64,000 nucleotides of DNA from contig BCIV01000017.1 in the NCBI GenBank assembly GCA_001600055.1, positions 496,001 through 560,000 on the forward strand, given 5' to 3'. This document shows positions 1 to 10,601 of the stretch, in pieces. The first letter of the stretch is position 1. Each line of letters opens with the position of its first letter. This stretch comes from Filobasidium wieringae. Lineage: Eukaryota; Basidiomycota; Tremellomycetes; Filobasidiales; Filobasidiaceae. The notes below the pieces were generated by a model. That model worked only from the letters and a program-made list of their open reading frames with translations. It was not told the origin of the DNA and made no database searches. Position numbers and translations under genes: made by a program.

Positions 1-3000
1 TCGCAACAGCTCTTCTTCGGCTCACACCTCCCCTCCGCCCCCTCCTTCGTGGACTCCACCACAGGTTCGACGGGGAACGATTCTTCCTACTACTACTTCA
101 ACCCGTCCGTCGCCCCCAGTAGCGCTCGATCCCGGGCGAAACGCGAGGGAGGGAGGAGGAGGAGGTTGGCAAGGGGGGATGAAGAGGGGGGAGAGCGAGC
201 GGAGGGGGATGATTATTACGAAGGCGATGAGACTGAGGATCTCGAGGAAGAAGAGGAGGAGGAGGAGGAGGGGGACGAAACGCTCACGGAACATTCGGAA
301 TCTCGTCCCCCTTCTCCTTCCCCCGATCGTCAGCATGATCGTGATCGTTCTCGTTCTCGTTCTCGTTCTCGTTCTCGTTCTCGTTCTCGTTCTCGTGATC
401 GTTCCGGTTCTCATTCAGATGACCATAATAATCGCGACCGCGAACACGAACATAGAGGTAGGATCCCCTCGCGCACCCGGACGCGCGGGACGAGGAAGAA
501 CCTCAATCTGGGGAACGAGGACGTTTTCGGGTTTCATTCGCCTAGTCCCTCCCGGGCTGGGTCTCCTACTCGTCGCCTCGGTCATGCTCAAGTTCATGCT
601 CAAGTTCATGCTCAGGGTCAAGGTCAGGGTCGGGATCGCGAAACCTCCCCCTTGACTCGTAATGAAGATCGATCTTCGGAATACCATACCCATACCCATA
701 CCCAAGCCCCGGGGGGAAAGGGAAAGAGTAGGGAATTCGTTACCAGTGGACCGGGGTACGGTTCCATCTCCACCACCAGCACCACCAGCGCCGCTCAACC
801 TTCCGCCAACTCTTCTGCTGCCGCCGCTCTCGGAGGGAGGAATCGGAAACAGGGATCGAACAGGGTGCAAGGGGTCACCAGTGGGAACGCTTTTGCGAAA
901 TCCACTACCGCGCGTCCCGGTCTGCCCGGGGCCGGTCAGGAATCCGAGCGCGATCTGGATGTGGACGTGGACGTGGACTCGGATCAGGCGCAAGAGGGAA
1001 ACGAACAAGGGGTAGAACCGTTGAGGAAGAAATCCAGTATCTCTCTCCGATTACCTACCGAGTTCTCTCGTCTAACCGCTCACCACCATTCCACCTCCGC
1101 CTCCAATACCAACCACCCAACCTCGACCCCAACCCCGACCCCGAAATCCCGCCGAGCTTCTCATTTGGACTCCATCTCCACCCCTATCCGGCGAGACGCT
1201 CGACAAGGCTCCTTCGCCGCTTCGTTCGGTGCGGGCGGGAGGAGAGGGAGTATGACGTTTACCCCCGTTAGGACGCCTTTGGGTGCGGATGACGGGCAGT
1301 TGGGGCAGGCGGGGCAGAGGAAGATGAGCTTGGGTGTCAAGGATGTTAGAGGGAGAGAGGTCGAGGTGGGCAGGAGTACTAGTGGTCAGACCGTTCGTGT
1401 CGTTTTTCGTTCTTCTTTTTTTTCCTTTTCGATGAGAGACGTGTGAGCTGATTCGGTTGGACTTGGGACGCGCGGGTAGATGTTCAATGCGATCGCCGTT
1501 TTGGTAGGGATCGGCGTCCTTTCTGAACCACTGGCGTTTGCCTATGCGGGTTGGATAGGCGGGACCGTCTTGTTGATCGCTTTCGGGTTCATCACTAATT
1601 ACACGTAGGTCACAAGTTTTTCCATTGTTCCCTGATCTCGCACGAGGTGGACGTGGGTGACTGATACCATCCATGACCCTGACCGACGCAGCGCGAAACT
1701 GTTGGCAAAGATCATCATGTCCGATCCTAATTGTCAAGGGTATAGTGATCTAGGGATCAAGGCGTTTGGATGGAAAGCTAGGTTATGGGTCGATGTCCTG
1801 TGAGTCGTCCCGTACTGCCCCAACAGCCCGTTCCCTCTAGGCTAAACGCACGCACACGACGCATACGCCGACGGCAGGTTCTGTTGCGAGCTGTTCGCTC
1901 TGGCTATCGCTTGGATCGTCCTGCTCGGGGATTCCCTGGCCGTCCTCCTGGGTCATTTCTCTTCCGACGGATGGAAGATCATCGGCTTCTTCATCGTCGC
2001 TCCCACCACTCTACTCCCCTTGCATCTCCTCTCCATCCCATCCCTCATCTCCCTCTTCTCCTCCCTCTTACTCATCGTCATCCTCCTCATCGACGGGTTC
2101 TCCAAGAACGCCGCACCAGGGAGTATCCTTCATCCCGTTCAGACGAGCTTGGGACCGGATATGGAGAATTACAACTTTCTGGGTGGATTGGGTCTACTCA
2201 TCGCTGGCTTTGGGGGTCATGCGATCATCCCCAGTTTGGCGATCGATATGAAATCGCCAGAGAAATTCGATAGGGTCGTCAATTGGGCTTTCGTGAGTCG
2301 CCCCCTCGCCTTGCCCTGATACACGTATGATATGGGACTGATGGACGATACGACCGTGCCACCCTGCAGTCCATCGCCTCCGTCATCTTTGCTATCAGCG
2401 GTGTGGCGGGGTATTTGATGTTCGGCGACAAGGTGTCGGACGCTATCATCAAGGACCTGTTGTTGCCCGAATACGGGTTCTCCATTCCCTTGAATCAGAT
2501 CGCTACTTGGATGATCGTGAGTCGCGCTCAAGGTTGGGGAGGTTTTTTGGCCATTAATGAACGATACGTTCATTCGCAGGTCATCAATCCGATCGCCAAG
2601 TTTGCTCTGTGTTGTCGACCTGTGAGTCGTTACGACGCTCGGTTGTCACACGTCGATCCAGCTGACACGGCTCACTTCACCTTTCAGTTGAACCTCACGG
2701 TCGAGGCGATATTCGGGATCAACTCGCTCCCCCCACCTCCACCTTCTGCGATCGACAACAAGCACCGAAAATCGATTCAAGAAGAGGTGGACCCGTTGGA
2801 GAGTTCGTATACCATCACTACTGGAGCATTCCCCGTTCAACCGATCAGCGAGGACGCACCGGACGAATACGTAAAATCGGAGAAACGAAAGACGGTGCTT
2901 CGTATCATCGCTCGGGCCGCCGTCACCGCGGCGTGTGTCGTCGTCGCCATCGTACTACCTGGATTCGGTCGACTCATGGCCTTCTTGGGAAGCTTTACTA

Positions 3001-3232
3001 CCTTTTGTATCTGTGTCTTGTTACCAGTGAGTTTCACGACTTTCACCTTTTCCTTGCATAGTCTCGCTAACCCATCGCCGCCACTCGCCAGCTCGCGTTC
3101 TATACGGCGATCGTGCCCAAGGAGGAAAGAGGAGGGTTCAGGGATGCCATGCACCTGATCATCTTCCTCATCTCCCTGGCGATGTGTGTCAGCGGGACCG
3201 CATGGGCTTTCGTCACAGGAGAACGAGTTTGA
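1..3232 (+). CDS. AVT/SLC32-type vacuolar amino-acid transporter, 5' end outside window
   Basis: Proton-coupled amino-acid transporter of the Aa_trans (AVT1-like) family, expected in the vacuolar membrane. The reading frame is open to base 1 with no ATG before it, so the start lies upstream. Exons: 1-1392, 1480-1604, 1692-1799, 1878-2292, 2370-2516, 2580-2621, 2688-3026, 3092-3232; all junctions are GT-AG and in frame, giving 902 residues in the window. Residues 1-464 are hydrophilic and low complexity: acidic runs, about ten Arg-Ser dipeptides and His-Ala-Gln repeats. The membrane part starts in exon 2 with NAIAVLVGIGVLSEPLAFAY, the typical first helix of the family, and continues through about ten hydrophobic segments to the C-terminus. 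The family assignment is firm; substrate and which AVT paralogue are not readable. Confidence 0.9.
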
Positions 3233-4348
3233 GGAGGAATATATGGAGGAGGTGATATTTGAGGCTGTAGCTATTCTAGAAAGTCTGTTATTCTGACATG
3301 CATGCGTTTGGTTCACTTCATACTTCTCTTCCCCCTCCTCTTCCTTGACGCCTTCATTCTTATCCTTCTCCCTTCCTCTTCCAAGGTTGCTACTCTCGTC
3401 GTGTCCTTTGCCTCCCACCATCTCCCCCTAAAGGGTTTCAGTCAGACACGTATGCCATGATAGTCCAGCTACAGGTTCCTTCGGACACGAACTCAAGAGC
3501 AAGTCCTACAAATCCGCCATTATAGAACCGCACCTACCCACTTGGTACTTCCCTCCAAGGAGAACGTGAGGCTGAAGATGAAAGATGGCTGTCAAGACGA
3601 GTAATCAGTACTGAAGTGTAAGCTCCACACAATTTCATCAGGCTTACTTACTTGGAATTCCTCGTTTGATAGATAGTTTAAAAGAGATACGGAACATTTT
3701 GAATACACCAAGGCGACGACACAATGCTCGGGCAGTTGTGTTACTAGAGAGGGGGATTTCTTGGAAAGGAACGGTGGATTGGAAAGTGTTATAGATCCCT
3801 TGGACGTCTGCTCCTTGTTGTCAATCAAGCCTTTTGTTTTGTTCTTGCTGTCTGCGGTGGGGCACCATCTCTGATTGCACGACAAGAATCGGAAGCGTCA
3901 GAAATCACGGAACGTACTACAAGTGAGAAGAACTTGACTCCTTCTTCCCTCCTTGCTCCTTGAAAACTGTACCATATTGTACGTCGTTCTAGCATGTGCG
4001 CCGACTAACAGCCTCGTCTTTGCTTCCTTGAGAGCCATCCCTGCCGCACCAATACCATCACTCGCTCGCTTGTTTTGAGGGTACTCTTACAGTTCTGGTT
4101 GGACTCCGCCCGCGCACATGATCGAGTGCAGAGATCATTATCGGTACATCCTTGACGACTCGAGATTAGGGATATGACTATTGTTATATAAAGCTATAGC
4201 TTGTTCTTTATAATACAGTATAAACGAATCCATTCGGACAGAACAGAACCGGAAATCCAAAAGAATACGAAACTCATCGATCAACCGCAACAAGCCGTGA
4301 CTTCATCGGGACCCTCGTTACTGTAGAACTTGATATTCAGCTCCACAT
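3233..4348. other. intergenic, convergent gene ends
   Basis: Space between the 3' ends of the AVT transporter and the copper transporter genes. It holds T-rich, stop-rich sequence; the longest open frame (3592-3885, minus) has no recognisable domain and no splice context. Nothing else is seen. Confidence 0.5.
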
Positions 4349-5023
4349 TCATATTGACGGGTATCGTATCCTCGAGACTAACCCTTTTTCCAGGACGTCC
4401 CAGCTGAAGATAAAGTTCCCGATGAACGCTCCGAGGAGGATACAGATGATAAAGTATCTATTCATCCGGGGCGCGCGTTAGCTTGCTGGTGAGGAAGGAG
4501 GAACGTTTGGAGCTCACCCGTTGTAGTACATGGCGAGCAGCATGACAAAGTATGCCACCCCAAATTGAACCATGTGGATGAAAGAGCGGATGACTTGTTG
4601 CAAGACTTTGAGTCTGGGTCGGATCGGTTTCCTCGGGACGGCTACTTCTCCTGATCCGGCTTTATCGTGTTCCAGAGTAGGCGTCGTGGAGAGGGAAGTG
4701 GATTTTCCCTGAGCCGCCTTCTGAGCGAGTTGGACTAGATAAGCGTCGTACCTCCTCCCAGACCATTTGAGAGCTTCGAGCGCGATGACGAGGAGGACGA
4801 CTCCGATGCATGATCCTGCGAACATTCCTTTGGATCGGATGTGCCAGGATTCGGCGATGAAACAGGCATCCATGACGTTCCAGTTCCATAGCATCTACGA
4901 AGGTGCGTTGTCAGGTCAGAAACTGTGTCTGAGTTGAGACGAGAGGTCACTCGAACTTACCGAGATTTGACAGGCGTTACTCGACGAGTTGCCCATGTCC
5001 ATGCCGCCCATGTCCATGTCCAT
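4349..5023 (-). CDS. CTR-family high-affinity copper transporter
   Basis: Trimeric Cu(I) importer of the plasma or vacuolar membrane (Ctr1/Ctr4 type). Exons on the minus strand are 4961-5023, 4518-4894 and 4349-4457, joined in frame to 182 residues, a normal length for the family. The N-terminus is MDMDMGGMDMG, a methionine motif that binds copper outside the membrane. Three hydrophobic segments follow: one from about residue 43, one holding the conserved M139xxxM143 and one holding the packing motif G156xxxG160. The middle loop (about residues 70-110) is charged and cytosolic. There is no Cys-His tail; the protein ends RYPSI. A TATA-like element lies about 105 bp upstream. Copper-dependent regulation is expected from the family, but no regulator site was identified. 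Paralogue (CTR1 or CTR4) cannot be assigned. Confidence 0.93.
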
Positions 5024-5808
5024 TGTATCGGTGATTGAGTGTTTAGTTGGAAGGCGAGTTACGAGTTGTGTGTAGCGATACTATCTATACCACCCCGACA
5101 TCCACCTTGCGATCCTGTAGCTGGAGTATATATACTCGTACGCAGAACCCATCCTTTACTATTTCGGTGCCGACATCGCCTTTCGATCAGTTCCGAACGT
5201 CCGAACCGTGTTTCACCTTTGAACGCGCCAAATACGCCTTTCGTTCGAGCGGAAGGTAATCGTGATCGAGCACTTTGCGCGGTTGGTTCGATACTCGCGC
5301 GTGATTGGACGGTCGATCGAAAGGATGACACACCCCACGTACAGAGGTGAGAGATATACCGCAGAGTCATATATAGCCTGAGCACCTTTGGCCGACTTGG
5401 AGCGGCTTTAGCTGCAAGCTCAGTCAACAGCTATGCGGTTAAATATGAGCATATGTCGCTTTTTGGGGTGCACCGTGATCGCAATAGCAATGATCATCGA
5501 CGAGCCTTAGCTGATAACCTGCAAACGTCAAAGACCCAGCCAGAGCGGCCTGTTCGGCCCACTCGATGCATGACATGCATGAAGGCCCCGATCTAGTCTA
5601 GGGTTACCAACCTGCACGACGGTCCATCTGGTACCGCTCCACGACGATGTCGAAGCAAACTACATTGCAACACCGCCATCATAATCAGTACGGGTGGAAC
5701 TACATCTCGCATCACTAACGACTCATCCTTGTCTACATGTCTACCTATCCTTCGCAAAATTCAATTTGAATCCGCGCCATAAACTTGTCTGCTCTTCGCA
5801 AAAAGAGA
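5024..5808. other. intergenic, upstream of copper transporter
   Basis: No credible gene. Open frames here (for example 5039-5350 plus and 5059-5427 minus) overlap each other and show no domain or splice pattern. The part nearest 5024 is the copper-transporter promoter. Confidence 0.5.
5127..5134 (-). promoter_or_regulatory. TATA-like element upstream of the copper transporter
   Basis: Palindromic TATATATA about 105 bp before the copper-transporter ATG, the only such element in the upstream kilobase that I noticed. It suits a strongly inducible gene; function is inferred. Confidence 0.4.
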
Positions 5809-5895
5809 TGACCAGCGACAGTTTCGAACTGCCGACCTCCCGTTGATCTCCTGGAAGTATTAGACGGGTGCTCTAACCAACTGAGCTAGCCGGCC
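5809..5895 (-). tRNA. tRNA-Ile(AAU) with 13-nt intron
   Basis: Reading the minus strand gives a full cloverleaf: acceptor GGCCGGC pairing with GCTGGTC (two G-U pairs), D arm GCTC/GAGC, anticodon stem CCCGT/ACGGG, T arm with loop TTCGAAA, discriminator A. The anticodon AAT sits in loop CTAATA. A 13-nt intron CTTCCAGGAGATC follows position 37, the usual site for nuclear tRNA introns. The 74-nt mature part is identical to that of the copy at 40164-40250. A CTCTTTTTG run just downstream would stop RNA polymerase III. Internal A and B boxes are present. Confidence 0.95.
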
Positions 5896-7139
5896 TTGCA
5901 TGAGAGCTAAACTTTTTGCAACAATATGAAATGCCGCCAGCGCTTAACACAGCCATGTTTTCAGCTGACAGTCGACTTCCCAAACTTCCTCGCTGTCGTC
6001 AGCCCGCTGCCATCTAGATAGCGTTCGAGCTCTGCCCGCGTGCGTCTTCTTTATAGGTTTCTTCTTCATCTGTTGTGTTAGTAGCTTTATTAGTCTGTCA
6101 GGTACACACACCTGGAAACAGATGGGACTATATTTGTCGCCGACTGTCTCGCTCATGTCAGCATCATCGCTGTGCTCAGACGTGTCAAGACCTCAAACAT
6201 AAAGCGAATGGCTGCGATGCCCGATCATTTCGTATTTTCCTAGAAGCTCAGTTATACGAGCAGTTGAGAGATTGGCTAATATTGAACCCATCAAGAGCGG
6301 CGCGTCTCGACTGCAAACACACGAAATCTTCCTCAATCACTTGATTTATCTTCACCAGCGCCTACCCCGCAGAGTCGAATCCGCAGGGTTGAGAGCTGGT
6401 ATGAGAAAGAAAAGTGCACTTGTTTGCAGTGCTTCTGAACCTGAAGCGTACCGTCATCAAGTGCTAATCTCAACGGAAGACTGGCCACTCCGATGCGTCA
6501 CGCGCCAAGTCATATTCCGCGTGCCTCTTGTTTTGCCCCCAGTTCGGACTCCTCTTGAGGTCGACGCATCCACTCTGAACGATCTTTGGGGTAGTCCAGC
6601 TTGTATCTCGAGCGCTCTGACAAAGAGTCTTCCCTCAAACGGTATCTTTGAACTCCGTGCGGATTGGAATCACGTATTCGAAGTGGCACTCATATTGATG
6701 CCGCGTGAAGTGCAAATTCGCGACCTCGAACATTCAGCGCAACAACTGGACCGGTCTCGGAAGTGGTGTGTGACCTTTATGTTGCATGTCGATACAACCC
6801 TCGGGAATCTAAGTAGATGCGTAATGCAACGACGACTTTTTTTTTCTAGCTTGACATACAAAGAGGACTAGACCTGGTCAAAGCGCGACAACGCTTTATT
6901 GTGTTATTCAGCCACGTCCTTGTGGGCATGTGCAATTAATCCTGACAGTATCTCTCCAAGTCGATTCATATCCCTCCCTCTCTCGCCGCCCTCGATTGTC
7001 CGGCCGATCGGATCCTGTTTGTCCCCCGCTTCGCATCAACATCCCTCTGGTCCTGTTCTACCTCATAACCTTTGTCCTCCGCAGAGCGCTTCTTCCTATT
7101 GCGTAGTTTATTTCTGCCAAGTAAAGACCATAAGAAAGG
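5896..7139. other. gene-poor stretch with one weak open frame
   Basis: No recognisable gene. The best frame is 6401-6871 (+, ATG at 6401, 156 residues). Its middle reads somewhat protein-like (NDLWGSPACISSAL, FELRADWNHVFEVALIL) but has no domain I recognise and no clear flanking exons. It may be a decayed gene or chance. Confidence 0.3.
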
Positions 7140-8384
7140 ATGTGTACGATAACCTTTTCTCTCTCGTACACGTCGTCAAAAGCCAACAAGCGTTTTAGAT
7201 TCAGACAGCCAAGATCCAATTCCAGATCAGTCGCAGCGAGCCGATCGGAGGCATCGCGAGACGAACTTTGTCGCCTGCATTGGGAACTGAGATGCGTCCC
7301 CAGCCAATATCGAAGCGTTCACGCCTACGATGATGTTGTTGATCATACCATTGATCTGTTAAGCCATGCCCAGTATTGTAAGCACTTTGATTCGCATGAC
7401 TACGGGTGTGATGCTTCGTCAGTCTCTCACCTACATGGGCAGTATTGGTTGTTCGAAGCGTGAGCAGCGCAAACAACATCAAAGGCCTCGACATGTCGGT
7501 TGAGGAGTTTGGTACGATGGTGGTACTTGCCAGCTATGATTTGGTGGCCCCAGTAGCCATCCCGCATACGGTTTGAGCCCTCTGAGCGGGTCAGCTCTTA
7601 ACAAGGAGCGCCTCACCCATCATCACTCGGTAAGGTATCCAGTCCTCCTCATAGGGATTGTGCTCGTTCCCCACCACATTCTAACGGGTCGCCAGCACCG
7701 CCTCTCCATCTTTGAAGGCCTCAATCAAAAACAAATCTTTCGAAAACCTTTGGATTTCCCCCATCTGTTGCGGCAGATTGGGCAATTTCATAGAGCTGGA
7801 ACGCCAATCATGGGCCAACGGTTGATCAATTTCCTCGAAACGACCTTTAACCTATCCCTCTCCCTTAACCGGGAACATGTTGAGAAAGGAATGCTCAACG
7901 TAGTGATCACCAGTAACAAGAGTCAGGTCCTCTGCAAGGTGTTTGCTATGGAGCACTTTCTGCAGACTTTGCCCCGCTTGAGGACGATGGTGATCTACGC
8001 TGAAGGAAGAGAGCCCAAGGTGATGACGTACATGTAAGTTGGTACATGTTCCAAGAGATTGTGTTCTTACACAATCCCTACACAACAGGTTCCAGTAGCC
8101 CGATCCCTCGTCTCACCCTCAGGCCGAATAATACGGTGGATCGCCTTTATCCAACGTACGAGAAGGGTTACCGTTTCCCCAACTCCGCCTTGACAAGCCA
8201 GGCGAGCAAAGTCATCCTTGTTCGTCTCGCTACTCCTAAAGGACCCAATTCAGACGTTCCCTATATCTTTCCCCCCACGCACTCAAGTCCCCTTCCTCGA
8301 TGCACGATCGAGTCAGGAACGACTGTTCCGCACAACCCGTTCTACCCTATTGCAGAACCATCCGCCAACCTCCTCTTCGAGTAG
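7140..8384 (+). CDS. possible multi-exon gene, function unknown
   Basis: Several open segments join in frame through normal-looking introns. A frame ending ...YWLFEA reaches a GTGAGC donor at 7460 and resumes after CCCCAG at 7554 as ...SHPAYGLSPLSG. An optional 66-nt intron runs 7630-7695 (GTAAGG to CGCCAG, frame kept either way). A further intron runs 8034-8095 (GTAAGT to TTCCAG), after which 96 codons stay open to a stop at 8382-8384. The joined protein has hydrophobic and charged segments such as LRTMVIYAEG but no domain I know. The first exon and the start codon are uncertain; ATG at 7140 is only the first available. A competing frame (ending ASYDLVAPVAIPHTV at about 7577) shows the splicing is not settled. 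Confidence 0.35.
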
Positions 8385-8708
8385 TTGAACCACCTCGATC
8401 GAACTCCCAAGACCTCTCACCCTGCAAAACCCCCGCCTATCGCCCGAAAAGAATCCGACCAATCCTGAACCCCTAACGTATGTATCTTCGACGAGGCCAC
8501 ATTGAGCTGTCCAAAGTACTTTGACATCATCATCCCTTGTTTCTGGGGATCGCATAGCCTGCCAGGCCCGGCCCGAACTGATCTATCGCGAGTCTTTCAG
8601 GAGAATCCATCTCATCGCATTCATCTCGGTACAATTACACCTTGCCCTCCTCTCTCGATGACCGCTCTTTCTGAACGACCCATCATCGCCAAACCATCTC
8701 CAACCCGT
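8385..8708. other. intergenic, convergent with NDUFS4
   Basis: Pyrimidine-rich, no gene seen. It contains the 3' flank of the NDUFS4 gene and of the candidate gene before it. Confidence 0.4.
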
Positions 8709-10161
8709 TCACTTGGTCTGGTATCGACGGAGTTTCCCAGGGACTAAACGAACGCCAATCAGAGCCTATTCCAACCAAGGAACTCACAAGGGAGAAAGGG
8801 GGGACTTACTATGAACAAAGTTCTCCGCTATAGTCAATAAAGGGGGGGGGGAGGGGGCGGTTAGTTGACCCGCTTTAGTGTATGCGAGAGGGAAGAGAGG
8901 GAGAGACTGACCGTATGACTTGGGAGGGATCCTGGCTGGTTGAGCCTTTTCGACTTGATAGTCCCAGCCTTGTTTCTCGGCCTGTCGAGCGACCGAGCGA
9001 CCGAGCGGAGCGAGGGAGTGAGGCGGCGAGTGAAGGACGGAGCGAGCGAGGGAGCGAGGCGACGAGCCGGAGGGTAAGAGAGCGAGTGAGGGGGCGAGCA
9101 AGAGAAGGAGTCGAAGAGCAAGTGAGAAAACGCGAACCATCCCCATCAGCTCAACTCCCAGACGAACGAGCCGACGAAGAAAGCGCGTGACATCGCGTGG
9201 GGCGAGACGAGACGTACGAAATGAATGGCGTCCTCCTTTGACCTGAACTTTAGGTTCGTCCCCTGCATGTAGTCCGCGCTGGCGGGCGAGCGTGGGCGAA
9301 GGGTAGTGAGCGTGGGCGAGAGGTGAGGGTGAATGAAGGGAGATTGAGGTTGAGATTGAGAGGGTGGAGGGTGAGGACAAGGGAAGATCCAGCCGAGTAC
9401 CAAAAGTAATCCCGATCCGAACGAGAATGAGAACGAGGACATGTCGTAGAACAGTCAAAGTAAACCGAATCAGCTTCCCCTCCTTGTCTCGCCCTGTCGC
9501 CCGTCTCGCTACGCTCAACGCTCAATGCTCGCTCGACACTCACGTACTAGCCCAGCCCATCAACTCGTTCTCCCACCTCCCTGAACCAGGCAAGACGTCC
9601 CAATCGATCTGCCAGTGCTGCGTTCCCTGCTTTGCGGATTGCATTGTCGATTTCGTCGGGGTGAAGATGCGGACGGCGCGGTGGTGCAGGGCGTCTGCGA
9701 GTGAGCGGAGCGGAGCGGAGTGAGGTGAGCGGAGAGAGGAAAGAGCGAGAGGACGAGTAGATGAGGGAGGGAGAAGGAGAGGGAGAGAGGAATTAAGAGA
9801 GGTGAGAAGAGGAGAGAGAGAGAGGAAGAGAGGAAGAAAGGTAGTATGAGAATAGTATCGAAAGAAAGATCGCGAACAAAACGTCAGCCCTCCCCCAGCT
9901 CACCCCTCACACCGACTCACAAGGCGCATCACTAAGCACATCGGCACTGACGATCTCCACACTCGGGTGACTGGTGGTCAACCCGGAGCTCTTGTGGGCG
10001 TCGATGGTGGCTTTATCGTGAGGTACGATCTCCTGGGATTCGGTCGGGGTGGTACGGGGGTGGGAGGGGAGGGAGGTCGTGGTCGTTTGGAACCGCTGTT
10101 GCTGTTGGAGGAGGGAGCGGGGGAGGTGGCGGAGGGTGGTGCGGGGCAGGAGTTGCAGCAT
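8709..10161 (-). CDS. NDUFS4: mitochondrial complex I accessory subunit NDUFS4 (18/21 kDa)
   Basis: Accessory subunit of the peripheral arm of NADH:ubiquinone oxidoreductase in the mitochondrial matrix. Six exons: 9921-10161, 9544-9694, 9218-9278, 8912-8981, 8810-8827 (only 18 nt) and 8709-8743; 191 residues, in frame throughout. The N-terminus MLQLLPRTTLRHLPRSLLQQ is rich in Arg, Leu and Gln and lacks acids, a classic matrix presequence. The core has VRIFTPTKSTMQSAKQGTQHW, RWENELMGWAS, KFRSKEDAIHFAEKQGWDY and IPPKSYAENF, all family hallmarks, and ends PGKLRRYQTK. Introns 1-3 are unusually long (226, 265, 236 nt) and partly purine-rich on the plus strand. It shares a 440-bp upstream region with the divergent AAA ATPase gene. 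Confidence 0.93.
9700..9850. repeat. homopurine low-complexity tract inside NDUFS4 intron 1
   Basis: About 150 bp of nearly pure A/G on the plus strand (GGAGAGAGG-type units, GAGAGAGAGAGAGG near 9815), so the NDUFS4 transcript is C/T-rich here. Similar GAGCGAGGGA-type repeats fill intron 3 (about 8990-9130). Confidence 0.7.
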
Positions 10162-10601
10162 CGTATGTGAGTGTCCGTGCGGTGTGCAGTGCAGTGCAGT
10201 GCAGTGTTCCAGGTGCGAGGGATGACGATCTGATGACTTTTGACGAATAAGAACGGCCCTCGGTCGCTGGGTAAAACACAACGCACGCAACGCAACGTCT
10301 TTCCGCGTATAATAACGCATACCCCGTGGTAAAACGCATGTGCTGGGGCGCTTAGTAACCCCCCGCCCTTCGATTGAACAATAGCACGGGTCGTCGACGT
10401 TTCAAGTGACAGAGCGTTCGTTGTGCTCGGGTGATTCTTTGTTTCGAACCGCTCGCTCGCTCGCTCGCTCGTTCCATTCAGTGCATTCGGGATATATAAA
10501 GCGATACTCTCCGGTGCTAGACCCTGCTGCTACCTGCGCTGTGCCGTGTCCCTCTGAAGAGTCATCAGTCATCGAACACGGAGAGAACCAGCCAGCCGAG
10601 G
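10162..10601. promoter_or_regulatory. shared bidirectional promoter of NDUFS4 and AAA ATPase genes
   Basis: The two ATGs point away from each other across 440 bp. It contains five or six TCGC units near 10450 and a TATATAAA at 10493-10500, 102 bp before the ATPase ATG. Both products carry mitochondrial-type N-termini, so co-regulation is plausible but inferred. Confidence 0.55.
10493..10500 (+). promoter_or_regulatory. TATA box of the AAA ATPase gene
   Basis: TATATAAA 102 bp upstream of the ATG at 10602, in the right orientation for the plus-strand gene. Confidence 0.5.

Noticed and set aside
415..1008. 197-codon minus-strand open frame
   Set aside because: Antisense to the repeat-rich first exon of the AVT transporter; repeat composition keeps it open.
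3592..3885. 97-codon minus-strand frame between convergent genes
   Set aside because: No domain, no promoter or splice context, and placed in a 3'-flank region.
8784..9518. 244-codon minus-strand open frame
   Set aside because: It runs through NDUFS4 exons and introns; its Ser/Leu/Arg-rich middle comes from the purine-rich intron, and the spliced NDUFS4 model explains the conserved parts.
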